NCBI GenBank assembly: GCA_963775275.1
Contig: CAVZII010000005.1
Coordinates: 2,480,001 to 2,544,000, forward strand
Source of the DNA: JANWHQ01 sp963775275
GTDB lineage: Bacteria > Pseudomonadota > Alphaproteobacteria > Caulobacterales > Caulobacteraceae
Direction: 5' to 3'
Length of the DNA: 64,000 bases
A program made the position numbers and the translations under genes. The notes under the pieces are model-generated. The model was not told where the DNA came from. It was given only the letters and a program-made list of their open reading frames with translations, and made no database searches. Each line of letters starts with the position of its first letter. The stretch's first letter is position 1. Shown here one piece after another: positions 49,601 to 57,852 of the stretch.

Positions 49601-49880
49601 CCTGGTTGTCGTCCGCCTGGGTGTAGACGTGCTCCACGTCCGCGACGCTCTTGACGATCGCCTCGAGCGGCTTGGCGATCAGCTCCACCGCGTCGGGGGC
49701 GGCCAGGCCATCGGCGCGCACGAAGATGTCGACCATCGGCACGCTGATCTGCGGCTCCTCCTCGCGCGGGATGGAGACCAGCGCCAGAAGGCCCATCGCG
49801 ATCGCCGCGATCAGGAACAGCGGCGTCAGCGGCGAAGAGATGCTGGCGGCGGTCAGCCGGCCCGACAGGCCGAGCTTCAT
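46620..49880 (-). CDS. RND efflux pump, inner-membrane transporter
   Basis: A 1086-residue RND permease of the HAE1/AcrB class: N-terminal membrane helix, two large periplasmic loops and twelve membrane segments. IPREEEPQISVPMVDIFV, the FSIGILVDDAIVMIENIARH proton-relay helix (D-D pair) and the second-half GIIVRNSILLVDFIRHKQGQGRP are diagnostic. Substrate unknown. The adaptor gene precedes it with an ATGA overlap; no outer-membrane factor is adjacent. Confidence 0.94.
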   Translation of the reverse strand: MKLGLSGRLTAASISSPLTPLFLIAAIAMGLLALVSIPREEEPQISVPMVDIFVRADGLAAPDAVELIAKPLEAIVKSVADVEHVYTQADDNQVLVTARFKVGTDPDNAIVRIHEKIRANYDKIPAGIPEPLIVARGINDVPIVVLTLSPKPGAAARWTDQSLYEIATKLRTEVAKVDDVGLTFISGGRPEEIRVEPDPDQMKLRGVSLNGLIDTLRQANRAFPAGSLRDQGGADQVEAGRTLQTIEDVGLLTTPSISAEPVYLRDVARIFQTPREDQARVWRYARASQGWSQTPAVSLAIAKRKGANAVVVSQAVLKRVQTLQGTLLPGDLQVSVTRNYGQTANEKANELLFHLALATVSIVALIAFTIGVREALVTAIVIPTTILLTLFASNLMGYTINRVSLFALIFSIGILVDDAIVMIENIARHWGMRDGRSRQQAAIEAVAEVGNPTVVATLTVVTALLPMLFVSGLMGPYMAPIPVNASAAMLFSFVVAVVIAPWLMIRFARTALATEHNMLEPTEGLLSRLYRRVAGPVIATRKRAWMFLIGVGLATIAACALFATKTVTVKLLPFDNKSELQVVMDLPEGASLEATQRALGQAADIARQLPEVVSIDAYAGTSSPFNFNGLVRHYYLRNQPEMGDLAVELSPKGERKRASHAVALDLRRRLAAIPFPAGTSVKVVEAPPGPPVLATLLAEIYGPDAATRRAVADKVEAIFKSVPYIVDVDDSHGQPRPRLRLTPVREQLEFFGLTDGQVFDSIAAAMGGQVVGYSHRGEERTPLEIAVRLPQSDRTWGERLASLPVGVTTTAGGPKLVELGEVVKATREPGSYHIFRRDGRNVEMVTAELAGAFEAPIYGMLDVDKKIRQANWGALPRPAIRLHGQPEDESRPTVLWDGEWEITWVTFRDMGAAFGVAILGIYFLVVAQFKSFRVPLVILTPIPLTLVGIVIGHILFHAPFTATSMIGFIALAGIIVRNSILLVDFIRHKQGQGRPLRDVLLEAGAIRFKPILLTALAAMIGAAVILFDPIFQGLAISLLFGLASSTLLTVLVIPAIYVALRDDGRPATTPGPAARAGQRTEPEPAT

Positions 49881-50902
49881 CGGGCGTCTCCAGGCCGGAC
49901 GATCACGTCCCCGGCCTGCAGGCCCGACAGGATCTCGGCGTCCTGGGGCGTCGGCCCGGGCGCGAGCTGAACCGGCACGTCATTGGCCGAGCCGTCGCGA
50001 CCGACGAGCCGCGCGTAGTCCATGCCGTAGCGGCTGACGATGAAGCGACGAGGCGCGACCAGCGCCGGCCGCTGGCCGACTTCCAGCTGGACGCGGACCC
50101 TCTGGCCGACCAGCTCGCCCTTCAGCCCCGGCGCGGCGAGGTCGGCGCTGACCTTTCCGGCGGTGACGGCGGGATAGAGCTGCACGACCTTGGCGTTCGA
50201 GACCTCGGGGCCGAGATCCTGCGAGCTGATGGCCACGCTCTGGCCCAGCATCAGGCCCTCGGAGGCCGCCTCGGGAACCTCCACTCGGACCACGGTCTGC
50301 CCGGCCGTGATGGTGGCGATGGACTGACCGGGCGTGACCACCGAGCCCTCCGGGACCTGGGCGTGCAGCACGCGCCCGTCGGCGGGGGCGAGGACGGCGC
50401 CTTGGGCGGCCGTCTCGGCGCTGGCGGCGGTCTGGGCGCGGGCCGCGCGCAAACCCTCCGCCGCCGCCTGGGCGGCGGCCTGGGCCTCGTCGAGCTTGGC
50501 CTTGGCGTAGATGCCCTGCTCATAGAGCGTCCGGATCCGGCCGAGGTCGGATTGGGCCCGCGCGTTCTCGGCCGCCGCTGCGGCGGCCTGGGCGCTGTAG
50601 GCGCGCGTCTCGAGCCCGATGCGCTGGTCCACCACCAGGCCCACGAGCTGGCCGCGCTTGACCACGTCGCCTTCCCTGACCGCCAGCTTGGTGAGCACGC
50701 CGCCGATTCGGGCGCGGGCCTCGGCCTGGTTGCGGGAGGTGACGACGGCGGCCACCGGCTTCATGTCCGGGATGACGACCTGGCGCACGGTGAATTGCTC
50801 GCCGCTCGCCGGCGCCGGACGCGCTGGGGCTGGCTTTTGCTCGCCGCAGCCCTGCAGGGCGAGCGCCGCGGCGAAGAGGAGGATGCCGGACCTTCGGATC
50901 AT
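49877..50902 (-). CDS. RND efflux pump, periplasmic adaptor lipoprotein
   Basis: A 341-residue membrane-fusion protein. The N-terminus MIRRSGILLFAAALALQGC is a lipoprotein signal with the cysteine at residue 19. Then come a barrel-lipoyl part (RIGGVLTKLAVREGDVVKRGQLVG), an alanine-rich helical hairpin (YSAQAAAAAAENARAQSDLGRI), and the second lipoyl half (VLAPADGRVLHAQVPEGSVVTPGQSI). The start at 50902 is preferred over ATG 50926 because it gives the lipobox. Confidence 0.93.
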   Translation of the reverse strand: MIRRSGILLFAAALALQGCGEQKPAPARPAPASGEQFTVRQVVIPDMKPVAAVVTSRNQAEARARIGGVLTKLAVREGDVVKRGQLVGLVVDQRIGLETRAYSAQAAAAAAENARAQSDLGRIRTLYEQGIYAKAKLDEAQAAAQAAAEGLRAARAQTAASAETAAQGAVLAPADGRVLHAQVPEGSVVTPGQSIATITAGQTVVRVEVPEAASEGLMLGQSVAISSQDLGPEVSNAKVVQLYPAVTAGKVSADLAAPGLKGELVGQRVRVQLEVGQRPALVAPRRFIVSRYGMDYARLVGRDGSANDVPVQLAPGPTPQDAEILSGLQAGDVIVRPGDAR

Positions 50903-50938
50903 GGCGCGGACCTCTAGGAGTCGCATCGAGATGTCGCC

Positions 50939-50952
50939 TTGAGCCGGATCAA
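50939..50952. promoter_or_regulatory. FNR/FixK-like site (TTGAGCCGGATCAA)
   Basis: Half sites TTGAG and ATCAA. TATGGT at 50974-50979 lies 21 bases downstream, as in class II FNR promoters, which places the transcript start at about the ATG of the sulfide:quinone reductase gene (50986), that is, a leaderless or near-leaderless mRNA. It may also act on the divergent pump operon. Confidence 0.65.
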
Positions 50953-50985
50953 AGCGGGCCGGCCCCGCAACCCTATGGTGGCGGC

Positions 50986-52266
50986 ATGAGCAAGCCAAAC
51001 ATCGTCATCCTGGGCGTGGGCCTCGGCGGTTCCATCGCCGCCTTCGAGATCAAGCACGCGGTCGGCTCCAGGGCCGAAGTGACCGCCGTGTCCGAGGGCG
51101 AAACCTTCCACTTCGTGCCCTCCAACCCCTGGGTCGCGGTGCACTGGCGGGACAAGCCGGACATCGAGGTCGAGCTCGGCCCGGTGATGGCCAAGCGCGG
51201 GATCGGCTTCACGCCGGTCGGCGCCAAACGCGTCGTTCCGACCGAGAACCGCGTGGAGCTGAACGACGGGTCGAGCCTCGCCTACGACTATCTGGTCATC
51301 GCCACGGGCCCCGAGCTGGCCTTCGACGAGATTCCGGGCCTCGGTCCGTTCGGCGGCCACACCCAGTCGGTCTGCCACGTGGATCACGCCGTGACGGCGT
51401 CCCAGGCGTTCGACCGGTTCGTCGAGGCGCCGGGGCCGATCGTGGTGGGCGCCGTGCAGGGCGCGTCCTGCTTCGGGCCGGCCTACGAGTTCGCCATGAT
51501 CCTCAACACGGAGCTGCGCCGGCGGAAGATCCGCGACCGCGTGCCGATGACCTTCGTCACGTCCGAGCCCTACATCGGTCACCTGGGCCTGGACGGCGTG
51601 GGCGACACCAAGGGCCTGCTCGAGAGCGAGCTGCGCGACCGCGACATCAAGTGGATCACCAACGCCAAGGTCGCCTCCATCGAGCCGGGCGTGATGCATG
51701 TCGAGGAGGTCGGCGAGGACGGCCAGGTCAAGGCCAAGCACGACCTGCCCTTCGCCTATTCGATGATGCTGCCGGCGTTCCGCGGCGTCGAGGCGTTGCG
51801 CGGGATAGAGGGCCTGGTCAACCCGCGTGGCTTCGTCATCGTCGACAAGACCCAGCGCAACCCGACCTTCCCGAACGTCTTCGGCCTGGGCGTCTGCATC
51901 GCCATCGCGCCGACAGGCAAGACGCCGGTGCCTGTGGGCGTGCCCAAGACAGGCTTCATGATCGAGAGCATGGTCAGCGCCATCGCCGGGAACCTGAAGG
52001 CCCTGCTGGACGGCAAGGACCCGGCCGAGGAAGCGACCTGGAACGCCATCTGCCTGGCCGACTTCGGCGATGGCGGCGTGGCCTTCTTCGCCCAGCCCCA
52101 GATCCCGCCCCGCAACGTCAACTGGGCGTCCAGCGGCAAGTGGGTGCACCTGGCGAAGGTCGCCTTCGAGAAATACTTCCTGAACAAGGTCCGTCGCGGC
52201 GAGAGCGAGCCGTTCTACGAGAAGCTTGCTCTCGACCTGATGGGCGCGCGCAAACTTCGCACCTAG
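50986..52266 (+). CDS. Sulfide:quinone oxidoreductase-like flavoprotein
   Basis: A 426-residue FAD-dependent oxidoreductase of the SQR family. It has the FAD motif IVILGVGLGGSIAAFEI, ATGPELAFDEIPGLG, and three cysteines in SQR positions: C130 (TQSVCHVDHA), C162 (GASCFGPAYEF) and C304 (GVCIAIAPTG). It would oxidise sulfide and pass electrons to quinone at the inner membrane. The following genes (thioredoxin, DUF2892, DUF302) form a sulfide-detoxification-like operon. Confidence 0.9.
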   Translation: MSKPNIVILGVGLGGSIAAFEIKHAVGSRAEVTAVSEGETFHFVPSNPWVAVHWRDKPDIEVELGPVMAKRGIGFTPVGAKRVVPTENRVELNDGSSLAYDYLVIATGPELAFDEIPGLGPFGGHTQSVCHVDHAVTASQAFDRFVEAPGPIVVGAVQGASCFGPAYEFAMILNTELRRRKIRDRVPMTFVTSEPYIGHLGLDGVGDTKGLLESELRDRDIKWITNAKVASIEPGVMHVEEVGEDGQVKAKHDLPFAYSMMLPAFRGVEALRGIEGLVNPRGFVIVDKTQRNPTFPNVFGLGVCIAIAPTGKTPVPVGVPKTGFMIESMVSAIAGNLKALLDGKDPAEEATWNAICLADFGDGGVAFFAQPQIPPRNVNWASSGKWVHLAKVAFEKYFLNKVRRGESEPFYEKLALDLMGARKLRT

Positions 52267-52278
52267 GACGCCATCGCC

Positions 52279-52737
52279 ATGCGCCAGTTCGTCTGTCCGT
52301 CCTGCCAGGCCGTCAACCGCGCGCCGGAGGCCAAGGACGCGCTGGCCGCCAAGTGCGGCCGCTGCGGCGGGAAGCTCTTCACCGGCCAGCCCGTCGAGGT
52401 CACCGGCGCCGAGCTCGACACGCATCGCCGCTCCACCCAGGGCGGCGCTCTGCTCCTGGACGTCTGGGCGCCGTGGTGCGGTCCGTGCCGGTCCATGGCG
52501 CCCCAGTTCGCCGCCGCGGCCCAGGCGCTGGAGCCCCACGTCCGGCTCCTGAAGCTGAATTCCGATGACGAGCCCGCAGCCGCCTCGGCGCTGGGGGTGT
52601 CGGGGATTCCGGCTCTGTTCCTGATCGCCGACGGCCGGGTCGTCGCCCGTCACGCCGGGATGATGAGCACGGGCCAGATCGTGGCCTGGGCCAAGCAGGC
52701 CCTGGCCGGGGCGCTCGCTTCCCAGGCGCACGCTTGA
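52279..52737 (+). CDS. trxC: Thioredoxin 2 (TrxC-like) with zinc ribbon
   Basis: A 152-residue protein. The N-terminal zinc ribbon uses C6-x-x-C9 and C26-x-x-C29; the thioredoxin domain has the active site W-C67-G-P-C70 (APWCGPCRSM) and the cis-proline element SGIPAL. TrxC reduces disulfides under oxidative stress and its ribbon is often redox-sensitive. Twelve bases after the SQR stop. Confidence 0.95.
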   Translation: MRQFVCPSCQAVNRAPEAKDALAAKCGRCGGKLFTGQPVEVTGAELDTHRRSTQGGALLLDVWAPWCGPCRSMAPQFAAAAQALEPHVRLLKLNSDDEPAAASALGVSGIPALFLIADGRVVARHAGMMSTGQIVAWAKQALAGALASQAHA

Positions 52738-52761
52738 ACGGACCGCCCCAGGAGAGTCACC

Positions 52762-52989
52762 ATGTCGATCGACCGCGCCGTCCTGGCCTTCGCCGGATTC
52801 GTGGTTCTGCTGAGCCTGGCGTTGGCCCACTGGGTCCACCCGCTGTGGATCTGGCTCGCCGTCTTCGCGGGCGTCAACCTGATCCAGGCCGCCTTCACCG
52901 GCTTCTGCCCGGCGGCGATCCTGTTCCGGCGCCTGGGCCTCGAGCCTGGCGCCGCCTTCTTCCACGCCAAGGGCGACCAGGACGCCTAG
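52762..52989 (+). CDS. DUF2892-type inner-membrane protein
   Basis: A 75-residue protein of two membrane segments (VLAFAGFVVLLSLALAHWV and WIWLAVFAGVNLIQAAFTGFCPAAILFRRLG). The GVNLIQAAFTGFCPAAILFRRLG block is the DUF2892 (YgaP C-terminal-like) mark, often found with rhodaneses and SQR. The cysteine in FTGFCP is conserved in the family. Third gene of the sulfide operon. Confidence 0.92.
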   Translation: MSIDRAVLAFAGFVVLLSLALAHWVHPLWIWLAVFAGVNLIQAAFTGFCPAAILFRRLGLEPGAAFFHAKGDQDA

Positions 52990-52999
52990 GAGTTCGTCC

Positions 53000-53386
53000 A
53001 TGACCTACTACTTCGCCAAGACCATCGACGCGGACTTCCCCTCGGCCGTGGCGCGCACGCGCGAGGCGCTGCAGCGCGAGGGCTTCGGCGTGATCACCGA
53101 GATCGATGTCCAGAACACCCTGAAGTCCAAGATCGGGGTCGACTTCAGGCCCTATCTGATCCTGGGCGCCTGCAACCCGAGGATGGCGCACGAGGCGCTG
53201 GGCCTGGAGGACAAGGTCGGGACCATGCTGCCCTGCAACGTCGTGGTCCAGGAGGCCGGCCCAGGCAAGGTCGAGGTGGCCGCCATCGATCCCGTCGCCT
53301 CGATGAAGGCCATCGGCAATCCCCGGCTCCTGGAGACCGCGGGCGTGGTCGCCGGCAAGCTGAAGGCCGTCGTCGCCTCGATCTGA
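53000..53386 (+). CDS. DUF302 family protein
   Basis: A 128-residue protein of the DUF302 fold: SAVARTREALQREGFGVITEIDVQNTLKSKIGVDFRPYLILGACNPRMAHEAL ... MLPCNVVVQEAGPGKVEVAAIDP. The NP-x-x-A and LPCNVVV elements are typical. Family function is unknown, but it is frequently encoded beside SQR-type genes. Last gene of the operon, converging with the phosphoribosyltransferase. Confidence 0.94.
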   Translation: MTYYFAKTIDADFPSAVARTREALQREGFGVITEIDVQNTLKSKIGVDFRPYLILGACNPRMAHEALGLEDKVGTMLPCNVVVQEAGPGKVEVAAIDPVASMKAIGNPRLLETAGVVAGKLKAVVASI

Positions 53387-53445
53387 CGAGGCCGCCTTTG
53401 CCGGGCCGCCGGCGCCGACGGCCGGCGCCCGCACTGCGCTGCGGC

Positions 53446-54114
53446 TCACACCGGCCGGGAGGGGCCGTTGGTCTCGTGCAGCAGGGCCACGGTCTCGGCG
53501 TCCGAGAGCTGGTGGAAGTCGTCGTAGAACTGGCCGACGCCATGGAAGGTCGTGGGCATGGCCAGACATACCACCTCGTCCGCCTCGGCCAGGAGCGCCG
53601 CGGCGGTCTCGGGCGGCGCGACCGGGACGGCGAGGATCACCTTCCTGGCGCCGTCCGCCCTCAGCGCCCGAATCGCGGCCCTGGCCGTGGCGCCGGTGGC
53701 CAGGCCGTCGTCCACGACGATGGCGGTCCGGCCGGCCGGCGGAATCCGTCCGCCGCCGCCGCGATAGGCCTGTTTCCTCCGTTCGATCTCGTCCAGGGCC
53801 TGTTGCTTCGCTCGCTCGAGGTAGGCGTCATCGCCGCCGCCCGAGCGCCGGACATCCTCGTTCACCACCAACAGGGGCGGCTCGCCCTCGGCCACGGCGC
53901 CCAGCGCCAGCTCGGGATAGCCGGCGGCGCCGATCTTCCTGACCAGCAGCAGGTCCAGCGGCGCGTGAAGGGCGCGGGCGATCTCGTAGCCCACCGGGAC
54001 CCCGCCGCGGGGCAGGGCATAGACCACCGGATCGGCGAGCGAGCGCCCGGACAGCCTCGCCGCCAGTTGGCGGCCGGCGTCGAACCGGTCCACGAAGGAC
54101 GCGCTATGGGCCAT
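53446..54114 (-). CDS. Phosphoribosyltransferase
   Basis: A 222-residue type I PRTase: VVYALPRGGVPVGYEIARAL and the PRPP loop TAIVVDDGLATGATARAAIRAL, with DDGLATGAT as the acidic and phosphate site. Substrate base unknown; proteins of this small group are often found with USPs and P-type ATPases. The FNR-like site at 54148 with TATGCA (minus strand, 54125-54120) puts the transcript start at about the ATG, so the mRNA is probably leaderless. Confidence 0.9.
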   Translation of the reverse strand: MAHSASFVDRFDAGRQLAARLSGRSLADPVVYALPRGGVPVGYEIARALHAPLDLLLVRKIGAAGYPELALGAVAEGEPPLLVVNEDVRRSGGGDDAYLERAKQQALDEIERRKQAYRGGGGRIPPAGRTAIVVDDGLATGATARAAIRALRADGARKVILAVPVAPPETAAALLAEADEVVCLAMPTTFHGVGQFYDDFHQLSDAETVALLHETNGPSRPV

Positions 54115-54147
54115 GGGGTTGCATAGGCGCAGGACGCCGGCCGCGCC

Positions 54148-54161
54148 TTGACGCGAGTCAA
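54148..54161. promoter_or_regulatory. FNR/FixK-like site (TTGACGCGAGTCAA)
   Basis: A perfect TTGAC/GTCAA pair around GCGA, 33 bases upstream of the phosphoribosyltransferase start. On the minus strand TATGCA lies 22 bases downstream. It is the most symmetrical site of the set. Confidence 0.68.
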
Positions 54162-54174
54162 CAGGGCGAAGGCC

Positions 54175-56697
54175 TCAGGCCGGTTTGGCGCGCAGCCGCC
54201 GAATCACGCCCGGCCACCCGCCCGCGACGAGGCCCAGCAACGTGGCGCCCGCGGCCGCGAGCGGCGCCAGCCCCTGGAACTGGAAGAGCGCGGCCGCCGG
54301 AGGGAAGGCGACGATGACCGCCGTGGTGACGCCCGCCAGGACGGCGATGGTCCAGAAGATCCTGTGGCGGCGGTGGAACAGCCCGGCCGAAGGCTCGAAG
54401 GCGTCGGCCAGAGCCAGGGCCAGGTTGCCGCTCACCAGGGTGACGAAGGCCGCCGCCCGCGCCTGTTCCGTCGGTATCTTCAGGTGCAGGGCGACAAGGT
54501 AAAGCCCGAACGCGGCGGCCAGCACCGCCACGCCCTGGGCCAGGCCGAGCAGAAGCTGGCGCCTGCCGAACAGCGCCTCCGCGGACGGCCGGGGCGGGCG
54601 CTCCATGCTTCCGGGCTCGTCCGGCTCGCCCTCGAACACCAGCGAGCAGACCGGGTCGATCACGAGCTCCAGCACCACCACGTGGGCGGGGAACAGGATC
54701 GGCGGCAGGCCGAGCAGGATCGGGAAGAGCGCAAGCCCTGCAATGGGGATGTGGACGGCGGTGATGAAGGTCAGCGCCTTGCGCAGGTTCGCGAAGATGC
54801 GCCGGCCCAGGCGCACGCCCGCGATGATCGAGCCCAGCCGGTCGTCCAGCAACACGATCGCCGCCGCCTCACGCGCCACGTCGGTTCCGCGCTGGCCCAT
54901 GGCGACGCCGACATGGGCCGCCTCCAGCGCCGGGGCGTCGTTGACCCCGTCCCCGGTCATGGCGACGATCTCGCCGTTGGCCTTGGCCGCCCGGACCAGC
55001 GCCAGCTTCTGCTCGGGCGTGACCCGGGCGAAGACGCGGGTGTGGCGCAGGGCGTCCTTCAGTCCTTCAGCGTCGAGCGCCGCGAGCTCGCGGCCGGTGA
55101 GGACCCCGCCCGAAAGGTCCACGCCCGCCGTCCGGGCGATCGTGGCGGCGGTGACGGGGAAGTCGCCGGTGACCATCACCACCTTCACGCCTGCCCGCCG
55201 GGCCGCGGCGATGACGGCGGGCACGTCCTCGCGCACCGGGTCCAGGAAACCCACCAGGCCCTCGAAATCGAACTTCAGTCCGTCCGGAGCTTCTTCGCCG
55301 TCATCCGGCCTCTTGCAGGACGCGACGCCCAACACCCGCAGCCCCTCCTCGGCGAGGCCGGCGGTCGCCGCCTCCAGGCGCGCGCGTTCATCGACGCCGA
55401 GGCCGCACAGGCGGAAGATCGCCTCGGGCGCCCCCTTGGCCGCCATCAGCACCCCGCCGTCCGGCTCGGGCCAGACCTGGACGAAGGCGAGCAGCTCCGC
55501 GCGTAGTGGAAAGGTCCGAAGCGGCGCGCCGGCCCGGCCGGGGGCGGGCTGGCTCGCCGCCAGCTCCCGGATGGCGCGGTCCATCGGGTCCACCGGCCGG
55601 GGCGAGGATCCCAGCTCGGCGATCGACAGCAGCCGCGCCATGTCCGGCTCCATCGGCTTGCCGTTCGTCCGCCACAGCGCGCCGTCCTTCCAGAGCGCCG
55701 CGACCGCCATGCGGTTGCGGGTGAGGGTGCCGGTCTTATCGACGCACAGCATGCCGATCGCGCCCAGGGTCTCGATCACCGCCGACCGCCGCACCAGGAC
55801 CTTGCTCTGGGCGAGCCGCCAGGCGCCCAGCGCCAGGAAGACCGCCAACACCATCGGGTACTCTTCCGGGATCAGCGAGATCGAGATGGTCAGGCCCGCG
55901 AACGCGCCCTGCACCCACTGGCTCCTCAACAGACCGTAGGCGACGACCACGAGGACGCAGGCGACAAAGGCGAAGGCTCCCATCTGGGCCACCAGGCGGC
56001 CCGTGGTCTTCTGCAACAGCGTGGGCTCCTGCCGGATGGCGGCCAGCGAGGCGCCGATCTTGCCGAGCCGCGTCGCGTGGCCGGTCCTCAGCGTGCGCAC
56101 GACGCCCTGGCCGCGCACGTTCAACGTGCCGGCGAAGACGATCGGGCTCTCGTCGCCGCCGGGCTCGGGGTCCTCGTCACAGCTCTCGTCCCCGACGGGG
56201 CGCTTGGTGACCGGCGCGGCCTCGCCGGTCAGGACCAACTCGTCGACCGTCAGCGCATCGCCCGCCAGCAGCGCGCCGTCGGCGGGCAGCCGCTCGCCCT
56301 CGCCGACGATCACCAGGTCGCCCGGGACCAGCTCGCGGGCATGGATCTGCCTCTCCACGCCGTCGCGGATCACCCGCGCGAAGGGCTCCGCCAGCCGGCC
56401 GAGCGCCGCCAGGGCCCGCTCGCTGCGCGCTTCCTGGTAGAGAACAAGGCCCAGAGAAGCCGCCGCGCCGGCGGTCAGGAACAGGCCCTCGCCGAGATCG
56501 CCGAGCACCAGATAGAGCCCGGCCGCCGCCAGCAGGAGCACGAAGGCGGGCTCCCTGGCCGCGCCGGCCAGGATCTGGACCAGGCCCCGGGTCCGCGGCT
56601 TGTGTGTGATGTTGAGCCCGAACTCGACGAGGCGCCTGGCCGCTTCGTCCTCGCTCAGGCCGCGCAGGCTCTGCCCATCTTCCATGCTTCGGTCCAT
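54175..56697 (-). CDS. P-type cation-transporting ATPase (P2-like)
   Basis: An 840-residue pump. An N-terminal cation-ATPase segment (LSEDEAARRLVEFGLN), the actuator TGEAAPVTKRP (usual TGES reads TGEA), the M4 motif P-E-E-Y-P (ISLIPEEYPMVLAV), the phosphorylation motif DKTGTLTRN, and TGDGVNDAPAL are visible, followed by six C-terminal membrane segments. No heavy-metal-binding N-domain or CPC motif, so it is a P2-type (Ca2+, Mg2+ or other) and not a copper pump. Ion unknown. The ATG at 56697 is a choice among several; a start at 56685 or 56727 is possible. Confidence 0.92.
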   Translation of the reverse strand: MDRSMEDGQSLRGLSEDEAARRLVEFGLNITHKPRTRGLVQILAGAAREPAFVLLLAAAGLYLVLGDLGEGLFLTAGAAASLGLVLYQEARSERALAALGRLAEPFARVIRDGVERQIHARELVPGDLVIVGEGERLPADGALLAGDALTVDELVLTGEAAPVTKRPVGDESCDEDPEPGGDESPIVFAGTLNVRGQGVVRTLRTGHATRLGKIGASLAAIRQEPTLLQKTTGRLVAQMGAFAFVACVLVVVAYGLLRSQWVQGAFAGLTISISLIPEEYPMVLAVFLALGAWRLAQSKVLVRRSAVIETLGAIGMLCVDKTGTLTRNRMAVAALWKDGALWRTNGKPMEPDMARLLSIAELGSSPRPVDPMDRAIRELAASQPAPGRAGAPLRTFPLRAELLAFVQVWPEPDGGVLMAAKGAPEAIFRLCGLGVDERARLEAATAGLAEEGLRVLGVASCKRPDDGEEAPDGLKFDFEGLVGFLDPVREDVPAVIAAARRAGVKVVMVTGDFPVTAATIARTAGVDLSGGVLTGRELAALDAEGLKDALRHTRVFARVTPEQKLALVRAAKANGEIVAMTGDGVNDAPALEAAHVGVAMGQRGTDVAREAAAIVLLDDRLGSIIAGVRLGRRIFANLRKALTFITAVHIPIAGLALFPILLGLPPILFPAHVVVLELVIDPVCSLVFEGEPDEPGSMERPPRPSAEALFGRRQLLLGLAQGVAVLAAAFGLYLVALHLKIPTEQARAAAFVTLVSGNLALALADAFEPSAGLFHRRHRIFWTIAVLAGVTTAVIVAFPPAAALFQFQGLAPLAAAGATLLGLVAGGWPGVIRRLRAKPA

Positions 56698-56763
56698 ACC
56701 ATGCCGCCCGGCGTCGACGGCCGCCAACCCGTGCGATCATCCCAGAAGCGGGCCGCCGGCTCG

Positions 56764-56777
56764 TTGAGAGGGATCAA
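56764..56777. promoter_or_regulatory. FNR/FixK-like site (TTGAGAGGGATCAA)
   Basis: Half sites TTGAG and ATCAA, between the divergent P-type ATPase and AI-2E-type permease genes. GATAGC at 56800-56805, 22 bases downstream, would start the transcript about 3 bases before the permease ATG. Confidence 0.62.
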
Positions 56778-56814
56778 TGTGACGGGGGCTCGCGCGCGGG
56801 ATAGCCTCCCGGCC

Positions 56815-57852
56815 ATGCGACTGACCAATCCCCTGGGGCGATCGCGCCGCCGGTTCGACGCGGGACCGTTCATCGTCGCCGCCCTCGCTCTGGGCGCCCT
56901 GGCGTTCCTGCTGGTCCGGCTCGTCGACGTGGTGCTGCTGGTCTTCGCCTCGATCCTCCTGGCGCTGCTGCTGCATGTCATCGCCGAGCCCCTGCGCAAG
57001 CTGACGCGGCTGAACCGCCCGACCGCCCTGGTGGCGGCCCTGGCGCTGGTCGCCGTCGCGGCGGGCCTGCTGCTGTGGCTGTTCGGCAGCCAGACGGCGG
57101 CCCAGGTGGAGAGCCTCTCCGTGCTCCTGCCCAAGTCCTGGACGGCGCTACAGGAGCGCCTGTCCGGCTCGGCCCTCGGCGACGCGCTTCTGGACCAGGT
57201 GCGCAACGCGACATGGCCGGACAACTTCCTGCTCACCTGGGCCACGCGTCTCGCCGGCGGGGTCGCCTCGGCTGCGGCGGCGCTCGTCATCGTCATCGCG
57301 GCGGGCGCCTACCTGGCCTTCCACCCGGAGACCTACGCCCGCGGACTCGTGATCCTGGTCCCGCCGGCGCGCCGCAAGCGCGCGGCCGAGGCGCTCGAGG
57401 CGTGCCGGCTGGCCTTGACGCAATGGCTGCTCGGACAGCTGGTCTCGATGGTCTTCATCACCGCCACCACCGCGGTCGGGCTGTGGCTCGCGGGCGTCCC
57501 CTCGCCGCTGGCGCTGGGCCTGGTGGCGGGCTTCGGCCAGTTCGTCCCGGTCATCGGGCCCTGGGTCGCCGCATTCCCCGGCCTGGTGATCGCCCTGGCC
57601 CAGGGCCCCGAGACCCTCGGCTGGGCGCTGGCCGTCTACTTCGTGACCACCCAGGTCGAATCCAACTTCCTGACGCCCCTGGTGCTGCGCCAGATGGCGG
57701 CTGTGCCGATGGCCGTGACCCTGTTCGCCGTGGTCGCCATGGGGATCCTCCTGGGGCCGCTGGGCGTGCTGATGGCCACCCCCCTGGCCGTCGTCGCCTA
57801 CGTCCTGGTGCGCAAGCTCTACTTGGAGGCGGTGCTGGGCGAGCGGCTCTGA
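56815..57852 (+). CDS. AI-2E / PerM-family membrane protein
   Basis: A 345-residue protein of about eight membrane segments. LVFASILLALLLHVIAEPLRKLTR, then the LVAGFGQFVPVIGPWVAAFPGLVIALAQG core and the ending GPLGVLMATPLAVVAYVLVRKLYLE are family marks. Members include AI-2 exporters and Na+(Li+)/H+ antiporters, so the substrate cannot be inferred. The 3' end overlaps the convergent HdeD-like gene by 34 bases. Confidence 0.92.
   Translation: MRLTNPLGRSRRRFDAGPFIVAALALGALAFLLVRLVDVVLLVFASILLALLLHVIAEPLRKLTRLNRPTALVAALALVAVAAGLLLWLFGSQTAAQVESLSVLLPKSWTALQERLSGSALGDALLDQVRNATWPDNFLLTWATRLAGGVASAAAALVIVIAAGAYLAFHPETYARGLVILVPPARRKRAAEALEACRLALTQWLLGQLVSMVFITATTAVGLWLAGVPSPLALGLVAGFGQFVPVIGPWVAAFPGLVIALAQGPETLGWALAVYFVTTQVESNFLTPLVLRQMAAVPMAVTLFAVVAMGILLGPLGVLMATPLAVVAYVLVRKLYLEAVLGERL

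Noticed and set aside
46566..49970. 1134-codon plus-strand open frame opposite the RND pump
   Set aside because: It is an antisense shadow of the pump gene; its product is almost wholly Arg/Gly/His/Asp-rich with no domain, as expected for the complement of GC3-rich codons.
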